DNA of 64,000 nt, from assembly GCA_015056735.1 (NCBI GenBank), contig SVFT01000004.1:62001-126000 (forward strand). Reading direction: 5' to 3'. This DNA is from Lachnospiraceae bacterium (GTDB lineage: Bacteria > Bacillota > Clostridia > Lachnospirales > Lachnospiraceae). Shown piece by piece: positions 25,529-33,709 of the stretch. Below the pieces are notes generated by a model. That model saw nothing but the letters and a program-made list of their open reading frames with translations, had not been told where the DNA came from and ran no database searches. Position numbers and translations under genes: made by a program. Within the stretch, counting starts at the first letter, position 1, and the number at the start of each line of letters is the position of its first letter.

Positions 25529-26680
25529 ATGTCTTATTTAACTAATACGTTAGACAATCTGGTACATCAGACGGCATTTTTCAACTTGACTGTTGGAAAT
25601 TTCGTCATGATTATCGTGGCTCTGACATTCCTTTATCTTGCTATCGCAAAGGAATTTGAACCGTTGCTGCTTTGCCCGATTTCCTTTGGTATGTTGCTTG
25701 TTAATATCTACCCTGATATTATGCTTCATATTGACCAGTCGGCGAACGGTGTTGGCGGTTTGCTTTACTACTTCTACAAACTGGACGAATGGGCGATCCT
25801 GCCTTCCCTGATCTTCATGGGAGTAGGTGCGATGACAGACTTCGGTCCTTTGATCGCAAACCCGAAGAGCTTCCTGATGGGTGCTGCGGCTCAGTTTGGT
25901 ATTTACACAGCTTATTTTGGTGCTGTTGCAATGGGCTTTAATGACAAGGCAGCCGCATCGATTTCCATCATCGGCGGTGCTGACGGCCCGACATCCATCT
26001 TCCTTGCATCCAAGCTCGGACAGACGGATATCCTTGGCCCGATCGCAGTAGCGGCTTACTCCTACATGTCGCTTGTTCCGATCATCCAGCCTCCGATCAT
26101 GAAACTGTTAACGACAGAAAAAGAGCGTAAGATCAAGATGGAACAGTTGCGTCCTGTTTCCAAACTGGAGAAGATCCTGTTCCCTGTTATCGTTACGATC
26201 GTTGTATGTCTGATCCTTCCTACAACAGCGCCCCTTGTCGGTATGCTGATGCTTGGCAACCTCTTCAGAGAGTGCGGCGTTGTAAGACAGTTGACAGACA
26301 CGGCATCCAACGCTCTTATGTATATCGTTGTTATTCTGCTCGGTACGTCAGTAGGTGCTACAACCAGTGCGGAAGCATTCCTGAATATGGCGACGATCAA
26401 GATCGTCATTCTCGGTCTTCTTGCGTTCGCATTCGGCACGGCAGCCGGCGTTATCCTCGGAAAGATCATGAGTAAGCTTTCCGGTGGCAAGATCAATCCT
26501 TTGATCGGTTCCGCAGGCGTATCCGCAGTACCTATGGCAGCTCGTGTATCTCAGAAAGTCGGTGCGGAAGCAGATCCGACCAACTTCCTTTTGATGCATG
26601 CGATGGGCCCGAACGTTGCAGGTGTTATCGGTACAGCTGTTGCGGCAGGTACTTTCATGGCTGTATTCGGAATTTTCTAA
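25529..26680 (+). CDS. Sodium-pumping decarboxylase beta subunit (OadB/MmdB/GcdB family)
   Basis: A 383-residue integral membrane protein that decarboxylates carboxybiotin and moves Na+ outward. The functional signature IGGADGPTSIFLASKLG, containing the conserved Asp needed for Na+ transport, is present, as are the second Asn/Ser-rich region (PLIGSAGVSAVPMAARV) and the C-terminal MHAMGPNVAGVIG. All parts of the pump appear intact, so this operon should conserve energy as a sodium gradient. Confidence 0.93.
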   Translation: MSYLTNTLDNLVHQTAFFNLTVGNFVMIIVALTFLYLAIAKEFEPLLLCPISFGMLLVNIYPDIMLHIDQSANGVGGLLYYFYKLDEWAILPSLIFMGVGAMTDFGPLIANPKSFLMGAAAQFGIYTAYFGAVAMGFNDKAAASISIIGGADGPTSIFLASKLGQTDILGPIAVAAYSYMSLVPIIQPPIMKLLTTEKERKIKMEQLRPVSKLEKILFPVIVTIVVCLILPTTAPLVGMLMLGNLFRECGVVRQLTDTASNALMYIVVILLGTSVGATTSAEAFLNMATIKIVILGLLAFAFGTAAGVILGKIMSKLSGGKINPLIGSAGVSAVPMAARVSQKVGAEADPTNFLLMHAMGPNVAGVIGTAVAAGTFMAVFGIF

Positions 26681-26705
26681 AGACTAATTAGGAGGAATTG
26701 GCAAA

Positions 26706-28136
26706 ATGGCTGAAAAGAAACCGGTTAAAATTATGGAAACCGTTTTACGTGATGCGCATCAGTCTCTGATCGCGACGAGAATGCCTACAGAGGTAATGCT
26801 CCCGATCATCGATAAAATGGATAAAGTTGGTTATCATGCGGTAGAATGCTGGGGCGGTGCTACATTTGATGCTTCCCTGCGTTTCCTGAAGGAAGATCCG
26901 TGGGAACGTCTTCGCAAGTTAAGAGATGGCTTTAAGAATACAAAGCTTCAGATGCTCTTCAGAGGACAGAACATCCTTGGTTACAGACCTTATGCGGATG
27001 ATGTTGTTTATGCGTTCGTTGAAAAGTCGATCGCTAACGGCATCGATGTGATTCGTATTTTCGACTGCCTGAATGATATCCGTAACCTTCAGGCTGCAGT
27101 TGATGCAACCAATAAGATCAAGGCACAGGAAGGTCGCGGTGAATCTCAGATCGCACTTTCTTATACTCTTGGTGATGCTTATACACTTGAGTATTGGGCT
27201 GATACAGCAAAGAAGATCGAAGAAATGGGTGCTGATTCTCTCTGCATCAAGGATATGGCAGGTCTGCTGACACCTTATAAGGCTGCAGAGCTTGTTAAGA
27301 CCCTGAAAGAGAGCACAAAAGTTCCTGTTCAGCTTCATACACACTATACTTCCGGCGTGGCTTCCATGACCTATTTAAAGGCTGTAGAAGCAGGCGTAGA
27401 TATCATTGACTGCGCGATCTCTCCGTTTGCACTCGGTACATCTCAGCCGGCTACCGAAGTTATGGTTGAGACATTTAAAGGAACGGAGTATGATACCGGC
27501 CTTGACATCAATAAACTGGTTGAGATCGCTGACTACTTCAGACCTTACAGAGAAGAGTGTATTGAAAGCGGTCTGATGTCCACCAAAGTTCTTGGTGTTA
27601 ATATCAAGACTCTTCAGTATCAGGTACCCGGCGGTATGCTTTCCAACATGGTTAGCCAGCTGAAAGAGCAGAATGCGGAAGACAGATACCAGGATGTTCT
27701 GGAGGAGATCCCGAGAGTTCGTAAAGACTGCGGTGAGCCGCCTCTTGTTACTCCTTCTTCCCAGATCGTTGGTACACAGGCTATCTTTAATGTCCTGATG
27801 GGTGAGAGATATAAGATGGCTACCGGCGAGTTTAAAGACCTGCTTCGCGGTAATTACGGCCAGACCGTTAAACCGATGAGCCAGGAAGTGATCGACAAGG
27901 TTATTCCGGGTGAGCCTCGTTCCACCGCACGTTCTGCGGAGGCAACAGGCCATACAGAGCCCGAACTTCCGACACTTGAAGCAGAGATGAAACAGTATAA
28001 ACAGCAGGACGAGGACGTTCTTTCCTATGCTCTGTTCCCGCAGGTTGCTATGGACTTCTTTAAGTATCGTCAGGCACAGCAGGAAAAAGTGGATGTTACT
28101 GTTGCAGACTCTAAAAACGGTGCATATCCTGTTTAA
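26706..28136 (+). CDS. Oxaloacetate/pyruvate-type carboxyltransferase subunit (5S/OadA-like)
   Basis: A 476-residue TIM-barrel carboxyltransferase of the DRE-TIM/HMGL family followed by the PYC_OADA helical domain. Key features are the metal/substrate motif LRDAHQSLIATRM, the catalytic lysine K182 in SLCIKDMAGLL that is normally carbamylated, and metal histidines in QLHTHYTSG. It lacks a C-terminal biotin domain, so it must use the separate carrier at 25121. Its length equals the 5S subunit of propionibacterial transcarboxylase. Having this subunit together with a CoA-type carboxyltransferase in one operon is noteworthy. Confidence 0.9.
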   Translation: MAEKKPVKIMETVLRDAHQSLIATRMPTEVMLPIIDKMDKVGYHAVECWGGATFDASLRFLKEDPWERLRKLRDGFKNTKLQMLFRGQNILGYRPYADDVVYAFVEKSIANGIDVIRIFDCLNDIRNLQAAVDATNKIKAQEGRGESQIALSYTLGDAYTLEYWADTAKKIEEMGADSLCIKDMAGLLTPYKAAELVKTLKESTKVPVQLHTHYTSGVASMTYLKAVEAGVDIIDCAISPFALGTSQPATEVMVETFKGTEYDTGLDINKLVEIADYFRPYREECIESGLMSTKVLGVNIKTLQYQVPGGMLSNMVSQLKEQNAEDRYQDVLEEIPRVRKDCGEPPLVTPSSQIVGTQAIFNVLMGERYKMATGEFKDLLRGNYGQTVKPMSQEVIDKVIPGEPRSTARSAEATGHTEPELPTLEAEMKQYKQQDEDVLSYALFPQVAMDFFKYRQAQQEKVDVTVADSKNGAYPV

Positions 28137-28149
28137 TGAATGAGTAAAG

Positions 28150-28189
28150 CCTGATTTCACACAATTTGTGTGAAATCAGGTTTTTTTTT
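28150..28189 (+). terminator. Rho-independent terminator after the decarboxylase operon
   Basis: CCTGATTTCACACA (28150-28163) pairs with TGTGTGAAATCAGG (28167-28180), followed by nine T residues. A very strong terminator. Confidence 0.93.
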
Positions 28190-28217
28190 GTTTACATGTG
28201 TTATTTTATGTTATAAT
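28188..28217 (+). promoter_or_regulatory. Promoter of the sensor-MFS/PP2C operon
   Basis: TTGTTT (28188-28193), 18 bases, TATAAT (28212-28217) with a TGT extended element in front. It starts directly after the previous terminator's T-run. Confidence 0.6.
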
Positions 28218-28268
28218 TTTTTTATAGTTCCTTCGAACCTATAATGAAAAAAGAAGAGGATCATTTTT

Positions 28269-30212
28269 ATGACAGAAAAAAAGATTCGAATCTGGTTAAG
28301 CGCATCTGTAGCAATTGTCACTGTCATTCTGTTTGCGTTCATATGGCTGGTCAATCTGAATCAGACGGTTGAGATCCGTACGGCACTTCGGATGTATATT
28401 CTTGTGCTTGGGATCTTTGTTGTGGCCGCACTGGTTCTTTTCTTTATGTGCACGGAAATATTTGACGCAAACAGGGAACTGGAAAAATCCAAGGTTCTCA
28501 TGATGACGATCATTATGCTTCTGATCGCCCAGGTTGCTTTTACATTTGCAAGTTATACGAGTCAGCAGACGAATATGACGTTTCGGATCATGGATTCCGC
28601 AAAAGCCTTTTATGATAAGGTGGAAGGTGTGACCGCGATCGAGGATGTTTCGTATAATCAGGATATAGCGGATGCGATGCGTGAATTGATGCCATCTTAT
28701 CCCGAATTTTCGGCAGCGATCGTCATTAATCCGAATGACATTGTTCTGTTTGCGGAAGGGGAAGGCTATCAAGCGGGTGATCGGCTCGAGTATAACAGTT
28801 CGACAGATCATATGATCCCGATGAGCATCAGAGGAGAGTCGCTGATCCTTCGCGAATCGAAGGAGTATGTAGACGGCGTTTTGAATTCTGCATTTTCGGA
28901 ACTGCTGACGATCATGGCTGCTTCGATCTTTTTAACGGTTGAACTGATGCTGTTTGCGATGCAGTTATTAAATGATCGTATTCATGTGCCGGAGCCGATC
29001 GATGGAGTTACTTCCTGTACGGCGCTTCGTTACGTGCGACAGATCGCATTTTTATTCTACTTTGCCTCCAGACTGCCCAACTCTTTTATCTCTGTTATGG
29101 CAAAACAGATCGGCGGAGAACTGTTCGGTATCAGCGGCAGCGTTCTGACAGGTATTCCGCAGTCTGCAGAAACGCTTTTGACCTGTGCGGCCATCTTTCT
29201 GACAGCGAGTCTTATGGAGAGAAAAGGGTGGAAGGTTCCGTTTTCGGCGGGTCTTGTTTTGGTGGCTGCCGGAAACTTTATGACTGCTTTCTCCGGTACG
29301 ATCCTTCTTTTCATTATTTCCAGGGCGGTAACCGGTCTGGGGTACGGATTCTGCTGGATGACGCTTCGAAACTTTGCTCTATTCGGACGTAATGAAGAGG
29401 AAAAAGCAGAAGGATTTACTCTTTTGTCTGCCGGCATGTATGCCGGGATCAACTGCGGATCCGTGCTTGGATCCATTATCGCAGAGAAACTTGGCTATCC
29501 TGTAGTGCTCGTGATCTCAGCTGTTCTTACTGTTCTTTGTGTAGCGTCTGTATTCCATATGGAGAACAGGATCTATGTGAAGCCTTCTGCAAATGCGGCG
29601 GATGATGAGGCGGCTTCCGTTATACACAAGAAGGCCGGTGCTTATGCGGTCTTTAAGGCGATCGCCTTTGTTGTTCTGATGATCACACCGACTTGTATTG
29701 CGGCTTCTTTTATAAACTACTATCTGCCGTTGTACTTTACCGATACAGGCGGTTCGATCTCCGATGCAGGTCGTGCCAGACTTTTATACGGCCTTTTGAT
29801 CATTTATGCGGGCCCTTTCTTTGGACGTATGATCGGCAGGAATCCGGGCTATATTCGCTGGAATGTTGTCTATAACGGTATGATCGGCGCAGGTCTGGTC
29901 CTGTTTGGTTTTATGCAGAATTATCTGATGGCTTTTGCCTGCGTGATGTTATTGGGTCTTGCTGACAGCTTTGGCTTTGCGGCGCAGAATAACTATTTTC
30001 TTAAATTTGAAGCGATGAAGAGTCTTGGTGAGAGTGTTGCGATGTCCGTGCTCAGCTTTATTAAGAAAATGGCGGAAATGCTCGGTCCGATCGTCTTTGG
30101 TCTTGTTATCGCCGAGGGAACCGGGATGGCTGTTGCCATGCTTGGCATCATCTTTCTGGTGGCGATCGTCGTTTATACTTTTACCGAAATTAAAAGGAGC
30201 ATTGTACGATGA
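28269..30212 (+). CDS. MFS-type transporter with N-terminal extracytoplasmic sensor-like module
   Basis: A 647-residue membrane protein in two parts. Residues about 1-235 hold three membrane helices, an extracytoplasmic segment of about 110 residues (roughly 98-205, resembling small Cache/PAS-like sensor domains in length and in its FSAAIVINPNDIVLFAEGEGY pattern), and a further helix. Residues 260-640 contain about twelve helices with major-facilitator features (LIISRAVTGLGYGFCWM, GMYAGINCGSVLGSII). It is the first gene of an operon with a ligase-like enzyme and a PP2C phosphatase, and overlaps the next gene by ATGA. The cargo is unknown; the MFS part may export a product of the operon or serve only as a sensor. 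Confidence 0.7.
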   Translation: MTEKKIRIWLSASVAIVTVILFAFIWLVNLNQTVEIRTALRMYILVLGIFVVAALVLFFMCTEIFDANRELEKSKVLMMTIIMLLIAQVAFTFASYTSQQTNMTFRIMDSAKAFYDKVEGVTAIEDVSYNQDIADAMRELMPSYPEFSAAIVINPNDIVLFAEGEGYQAGDRLEYNSSTDHMIPMSIRGESLILRESKEYVDGVLNSAFSELLTIMAASIFLTVELMLFAMQLLNDRIHVPEPIDGVTSCTALRYVRQIAFLFYFASRLPNSFISVMAKQIGGELFGISGSVLTGIPQSAETLLTCAAIFLTASLMERKGWKVPFSAGLVLVAAGNFMTAFSGTILLFIISRAVTGLGYGFCWMTLRNFALFGRNEEEKAEGFTLLSAGMYAGINCGSVLGSIIAEKLGYPVVLVISAVLTVLCVASVFHMENRIYVKPSANAADDEAASVIHKKAGAYAVFKAIAFVVLMITPTCIAASFINYYLPLYFTDTGGSISDAGRARLLYGLLIIYAGPFFGRMIGRNPGYIRWNVVYNGMIGAGLVLFGFMQNYLMAFACVMLLGLADSFGFAAQNNYFLKFEAMKSLGESVAMSVLSFIKKMAEMLGPIVFGLVIAEGTGMAVAMLGIIFLVAIVVYTFTEIKRSIVR

Positions 30213-31165
30213 GAGTAGCTGTTGTGCACGGAGGGTTTTCGTCGGAAGCTGTTTACTCGACTGAAAACGCTGAATGCGTACACGAAGCCCTGTTGAAAAA
30301 AGGGTATGATTCGTATATGCAGGATTATGACGAGAATATTGTCGAAAATCTAAAAAAGAGGAAACCGGATGCTGTTTTTCTTTGTGTGCAGGGAATGCAC
30401 CACGGGGATGGAACGCTTCAGGGGATCCTGGATCTTTTGAAGATCCCTTACACCGGCAGCCGCATGGAATACGCAGCGGTGATCAATGATAAGGTGTTCT
30501 GTCAGTCGATCTTTGACATGGAAGGTTTTCCTGTTGCGAAGCATTTTTCTTTTCGGTTGGATGAGTATGAATCACCGGATGGCCCGGCGATCCTGGAAAA
30601 AAGGATGGAAGAGCATAACATGCGTTATCCGATCGTGTCCAAATCGCCTTCGCAGGGAGCCTGTATCGGGATCCATTATATCAGATCGGCAGAGCAGTAT
30701 GATCGGATCTCCCAGTCTTTCTTAGGGGATGAACAGATCCTGATTGAGGATTTCGTTGAGGGGATTGGTTTTACTGCACCGCTTGTGCAGGATGGAAAGA
30801 AGTGGCTGGCCCTTCCGCTGATCTATGGAAGAAAGATCGATATCTCGAACGGCACAAAAACGGGATTTGATATTTCGCACAAACAGGACCTGGTCCATTT
30901 TTCTCCGGAAACTACAAAGCGGATTCAGGATACAGCGATCCGCGCGGCCAAGGTGATTGGTGCCAGAGGGTACTGTCGCGTTGATTTTATGATGGATCCG
31001 AAAGAAGATAAAGAGACGCTGCTCGAGATCAATGCGGTGCCCGGTCTTCGTAAAGGGAGTTTATTTCCGGTGGCGGCAGAAGCAGCCGGAATTGCATTTG
31101 AAGATTTGATCGAAATGATCTTGCTGAATTGTCTGGATCAGAAGGAGGACACACATGCTCAATAA
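30209..31165 (+). CDS. D-alanine-D-alanine ligase-like ATP-grasp enzyme
   Basis: A 318-residue ATP-grasp protein with the Ddl layout: N-terminal VAVVHGGFSSEAVYS, central GDGTLQGILDLLKIPYTGS, then FVEGIGFTAPLV and the C-terminal metal site EINAVPGLRKGSLFPVAAE. Housekeeping Ddl has EIN-T-PG-MT at this place and a Gly-Arg-Phe-Gly-Glu before DGTLQG, whereas here the text is CVQGMHHGDGTLQG, so substrate use may differ. Because the gene is embedded in a signalling operon and not with murF, I suspect it makes a dedicated dipeptide-like or amino-acid ligation product. It overlaps both neighbours, so expression is tightly coupled. Confidence 0.75.
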   Translation: MRVAVVHGGFSSEAVYSTENAECVHEALLKKGYDSYMQDYDENIVENLKKRKPDAVFLCVQGMHHGDGTLQGILDLLKIPYTGSRMEYAAVINDKVFCQSIFDMEGFPVAKHFSFRLDEYESPDGPAILEKRMEEHNMRYPIVSKSPSQGACIGIHYIRSAEQYDRISQSFLGDEQILIEDFVEGIGFTAPLVQDGKKWLALPLIYGRKIDISNGTKTGFDISHKQDLVHFSPETTKRIQDTAIRAAKVIGARGYCRVDFMMDPKEDKETLLEINAVPGLRKGSLFPVAAEAAGIAFEDLIEMILLNCLDQKEDTHAQ

Positions 31166-33254
31166 TCTGAAGATCGGTTCCAAAATACTGATCATTATGT
31201 TGATGACTGCACTGGGAGCACTTTTGGTCATCTCATTGATCTCGTACACGGAGATGCTTAATCTGACAAAATATTCAGAGAGCGCGAATATCCAGTTAGG
31301 CGTCACGGCGGCAGGACAGAGTGCCGAGGCACTGCTTAATCAGGCAGAAGAATATCTGCAGAAGATCGCCAGCGAGCAGGCAAAAGCGAACAACGCTACG
31401 CTGAAGCAGGTGCAGACAGAAGTTCTTGTTGCACGCGATTATCTGGAAAAAGTGATCAAGGATCAGGATAATTTTACCGGATATCTGCCGCCTAGACCTG
31501 ATCAGACGCCAAGCGGTCTTCCGACTGCAAAGGGATTTCTCGCTGGGGGCGGCACAATGGATGCCGCTACGGAACATGAATATCGCGTGATATCGAATGC
31601 AGTTTATGCTTTTGCTCCGATGTTTGCAAATGATAACGTGCTTCATAATATCTATCTTGGCACAGAAAGCGGTATTTCTTATCGTTATTCCAAATCCAAT
31701 AAATATAATCCGGACTATGATCCCAGAGAACGTGCCTGGTATACGGAAGCGATGGCGCATGTCGGAGAAGCGATCTGGATCGATACCTATTTTGATTCAT
31801 ATGGGCAGATCTGTGTTACCTGCTGTACAGCATTCCGTGATAAGAAAGGCAAGCCGATCGGTGTTGTTGCCACTGATGTAACGATGGATGCGATGTCCAA
31901 GAGTATTCTTGCAACCAGGATCGGAAAAGAAGGCTATGCATTCCTTCTTGATTCCGACGGACAATATATAGCGCATCCGAACTTTCTGGATGAATCATTT
32001 GAAAAGGATCCCAAAGTCGGCGCATCCGAAGATTGGCTTGCGCTTTTGGAGAAGATGAAAGAACACGAAGTCGGGACGGGGCTGGTAACACTTGACGGCA
32101 TTCAGAGCTATATATCCTATGCGCCGCTGGAACAGACGGGCTGGACTCTTTGTGTTACGGTTCCGGTTGATGAAGTTACCGCACCTGCGCAGGCAACCAA
32201 AACGCAGATCGACAGTTATACGGAAGAAGCCCGTGCGTATATCGAAGCGACGCTTGCGCAGGTTTTGAACCGCTTTATCGCATTGTTTGCCGTATGTACG
32301 CTGATCTTTGTGTTTTTCTCCTTCCTGTTATCCGGAACGATCACGAAGCCGCTGAACGACCTTGTAACCAATGTGAAGATGATCGGCGCGGGAAATCTGG
32401 ATGCGACAATCGTGGTTAAGGGTAAAGATGAAATCAGCGATCTGGGCGCAGCATTCAACAATATGACGAGCGAACTGAAGGAATACATGGAGAACCTCAC
32501 GAAAGTGACGGCCGAGAAGGAAAGGATCGGAACGGAACTGTCTGTCGCGACAGAGATCCAGGCTTCCATGCTTCCGAATGTTTTCCCGGAAAACGATGAG
32601 TTCGAGCTTTATGCGAGCATGAATCCCGCAAAAGAAGTCGGCGGCGACTTCTATGATTTCTTTATGATCGATGACAGGCATCTTGCCATGGTTATGGCTG
32701 ATGTATCAGGCAAAGGTGTTCCGGCTGCGCTGTTTATGGTCATTTCCAAGTCCTATATTAAGAATCGTTCGATCATGGGCGGCAAGCCTTCAGAGATTCT
32801 TGCATTTGTTAACGATCAGCTTTGTGAGAATAACGCTGCTGAGATGTTTGTAACGACCTGGCTTGGTATTATGGATCTTGATACCGGGATTGTCACAGCT
32901 ACCAGTGCAGGACATGAGTTCCCTTGCATCAGACAGCCCGGCGGTAAATTCGAGCTTTTGAAAGACCCGCACGGATTTGTACTGGCCGGCATGGAAGGCA
33001 TGCGTTACAAGGATTATGAATTTACGATTGAAAAGGGAGGTTCTCTGTTTATCTATACAGACGGAGTTCCGGAAGCAACCAATGCAGAGAATGAACTGTT
33101 TGGCAACGACAGAATGCTCGAAGCGTTGAATACAGATCCGGACGCTTCCGCAAAAGAAGTTCTGGAGAATGTACGCGCCGGTGTTGATGCATTTGTGAAG
33201 GATGCACCGCAGTTTGATGACCTGACAATGCTTTGCATGAAGAGGCGTGCATAG
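31155..33254 (+). CDS. Membrane-bound PP2C/SpoIIE-type phosphatase with dCache sensor and HAMP
   Basis: A 699-residue signalling protein. In order: membrane helix (12-32), large extracytoplasmic dCache-like sensor (about 40-345, with the typical DPRERAWYTEA and GKPIGVVATDVTMD segments), second helix (355-378), HAMP linker (TITKPLNDLVTNVK onwards), a short coiled coil, and a SpoIIE/PP2C phosphatase domain from about 470. The phosphatase has metal-binding aspartates in VGGDFYDFF (near 495), MADVSGKGVPAALFM and FIYTDGVPEATN. Such RsbU-like proteins dephosphorylate STAS antagonists in partner-switching cascades. The next gene encodes the matching kinase, but no STAS protein is encoded nearby. Confidence 0.9.
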   Translation: MLNNLKIGSKILIIMLMTALGALLVISLISYTEMLNLTKYSESANIQLGVTAAGQSAEALLNQAEEYLQKIASEQAKANNATLKQVQTEVLVARDYLEKVIKDQDNFTGYLPPRPDQTPSGLPTAKGFLAGGGTMDAATEHEYRVISNAVYAFAPMFANDNVLHNIYLGTESGISYRYSKSNKYNPDYDPRERAWYTEAMAHVGEAIWIDTYFDSYGQICVTCCTAFRDKKGKPIGVVATDVTMDAMSKSILATRIGKEGYAFLLDSDGQYIAHPNFLDESFEKDPKVGASEDWLALLEKMKEHEVGTGLVTLDGIQSYISYAPLEQTGWTLCVTVPVDEVTAPAQATKTQIDSYTEEARAYIEATLAQVLNRFIALFAVCTLIFVFFSFLLSGTITKPLNDLVTNVKMIGAGNLDATIVVKGKDEISDLGAAFNNMTSELKEYMENLTKVTAEKERIGTELSVATEIQASMLPNVFPENDEFELYASMNPAKEVGGDFYDFFMIDDRHLAMVMADVSGKGVPAALFMVISKSYIKNRSIMGGKPSEILAFVNDQLCENNAAEMFVTTWLGIMDLDTGIVTATSAGHEFPCIRQPGGKFELLKDPHGFVLAGMEGMRYKDYEFTIEKGGSLFIYTDGVPEATNAENELFGNDRMLEALNTDPDASAKEVLENVRAGVDAFVKDAPQFDDLTMLCMKRRA

Positions 33255-33296
33255 GTTCTTTTAAGAACCTGTGTTATCTAAAATGGAGGACACAGA

Positions 33297-33707
33297 ATGA
33301 AGCAGATCACAGTACCTGCAAAAGATGAATCGCTGGATGAGATCAATGCATTTGTAGAAAGCGAGCTGGAAGATACCGCGTGCAGTCCCAAAACAATGAT
33401 CCAGCTGGAGGTGGCGATCGAAGAGATTTTTGTTAATATCGCGCACTATGCATATGAAGATGAAGGAACTGCTGTTATCAAATTGGAGAAAGGTGGTTCT
33501 CCAATGAGTGTTGCGATCACCTTCGAAGACACGGGCATGCCGTTTGATCCATTGGCCAAGGAAGACCCTGATGTCACGCTTTCCGCTGAAGAAAGAAGGA
33601 TCGGCGGTCTCGGCATTTTTATGGTCAAGAAGAGTATGGATGATGTGCAGTATCGTCATGAAGACGGAAAGAACATTTTAACGATCCGCAAGCAGATTGA
33701 GGGCTGA
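33297..33707 (+). CDS. RsbW/SpoIIAB-like serine-protein kinase (HATPase_c)
   Basis: A 136-residue ATP-binding protein of the GHKL fold used by anti-sigma factors. The N-box is in EVAIEEIFVNIAHYAY, the G1-like box in FEDTGMPFDP, and the G2 region in GGLGIFMVKKSMD. It presumably phosphorylates a STAS-domain partner or binds a regulator, opposing the phosphatase encoded 42 bases upstream. It is separated by only two bases from the next gene. No sigma factor is encoded in the operon, so the output is unknown. Confidence 0.87.
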   Translation: MKQITVPAKDESLDEINAFVESELEDTACSPKTMIQLEVAIEEIFVNIAHYAYEDEGTAVIKLEKGGSPMSVAITFEDTGMPFDPLAKEDPDVTLSAEERRIGGLGIFMVKKSMDDVQYRHEDGKNILTIRKQIEG

Positions 33708-33709
33708 CT

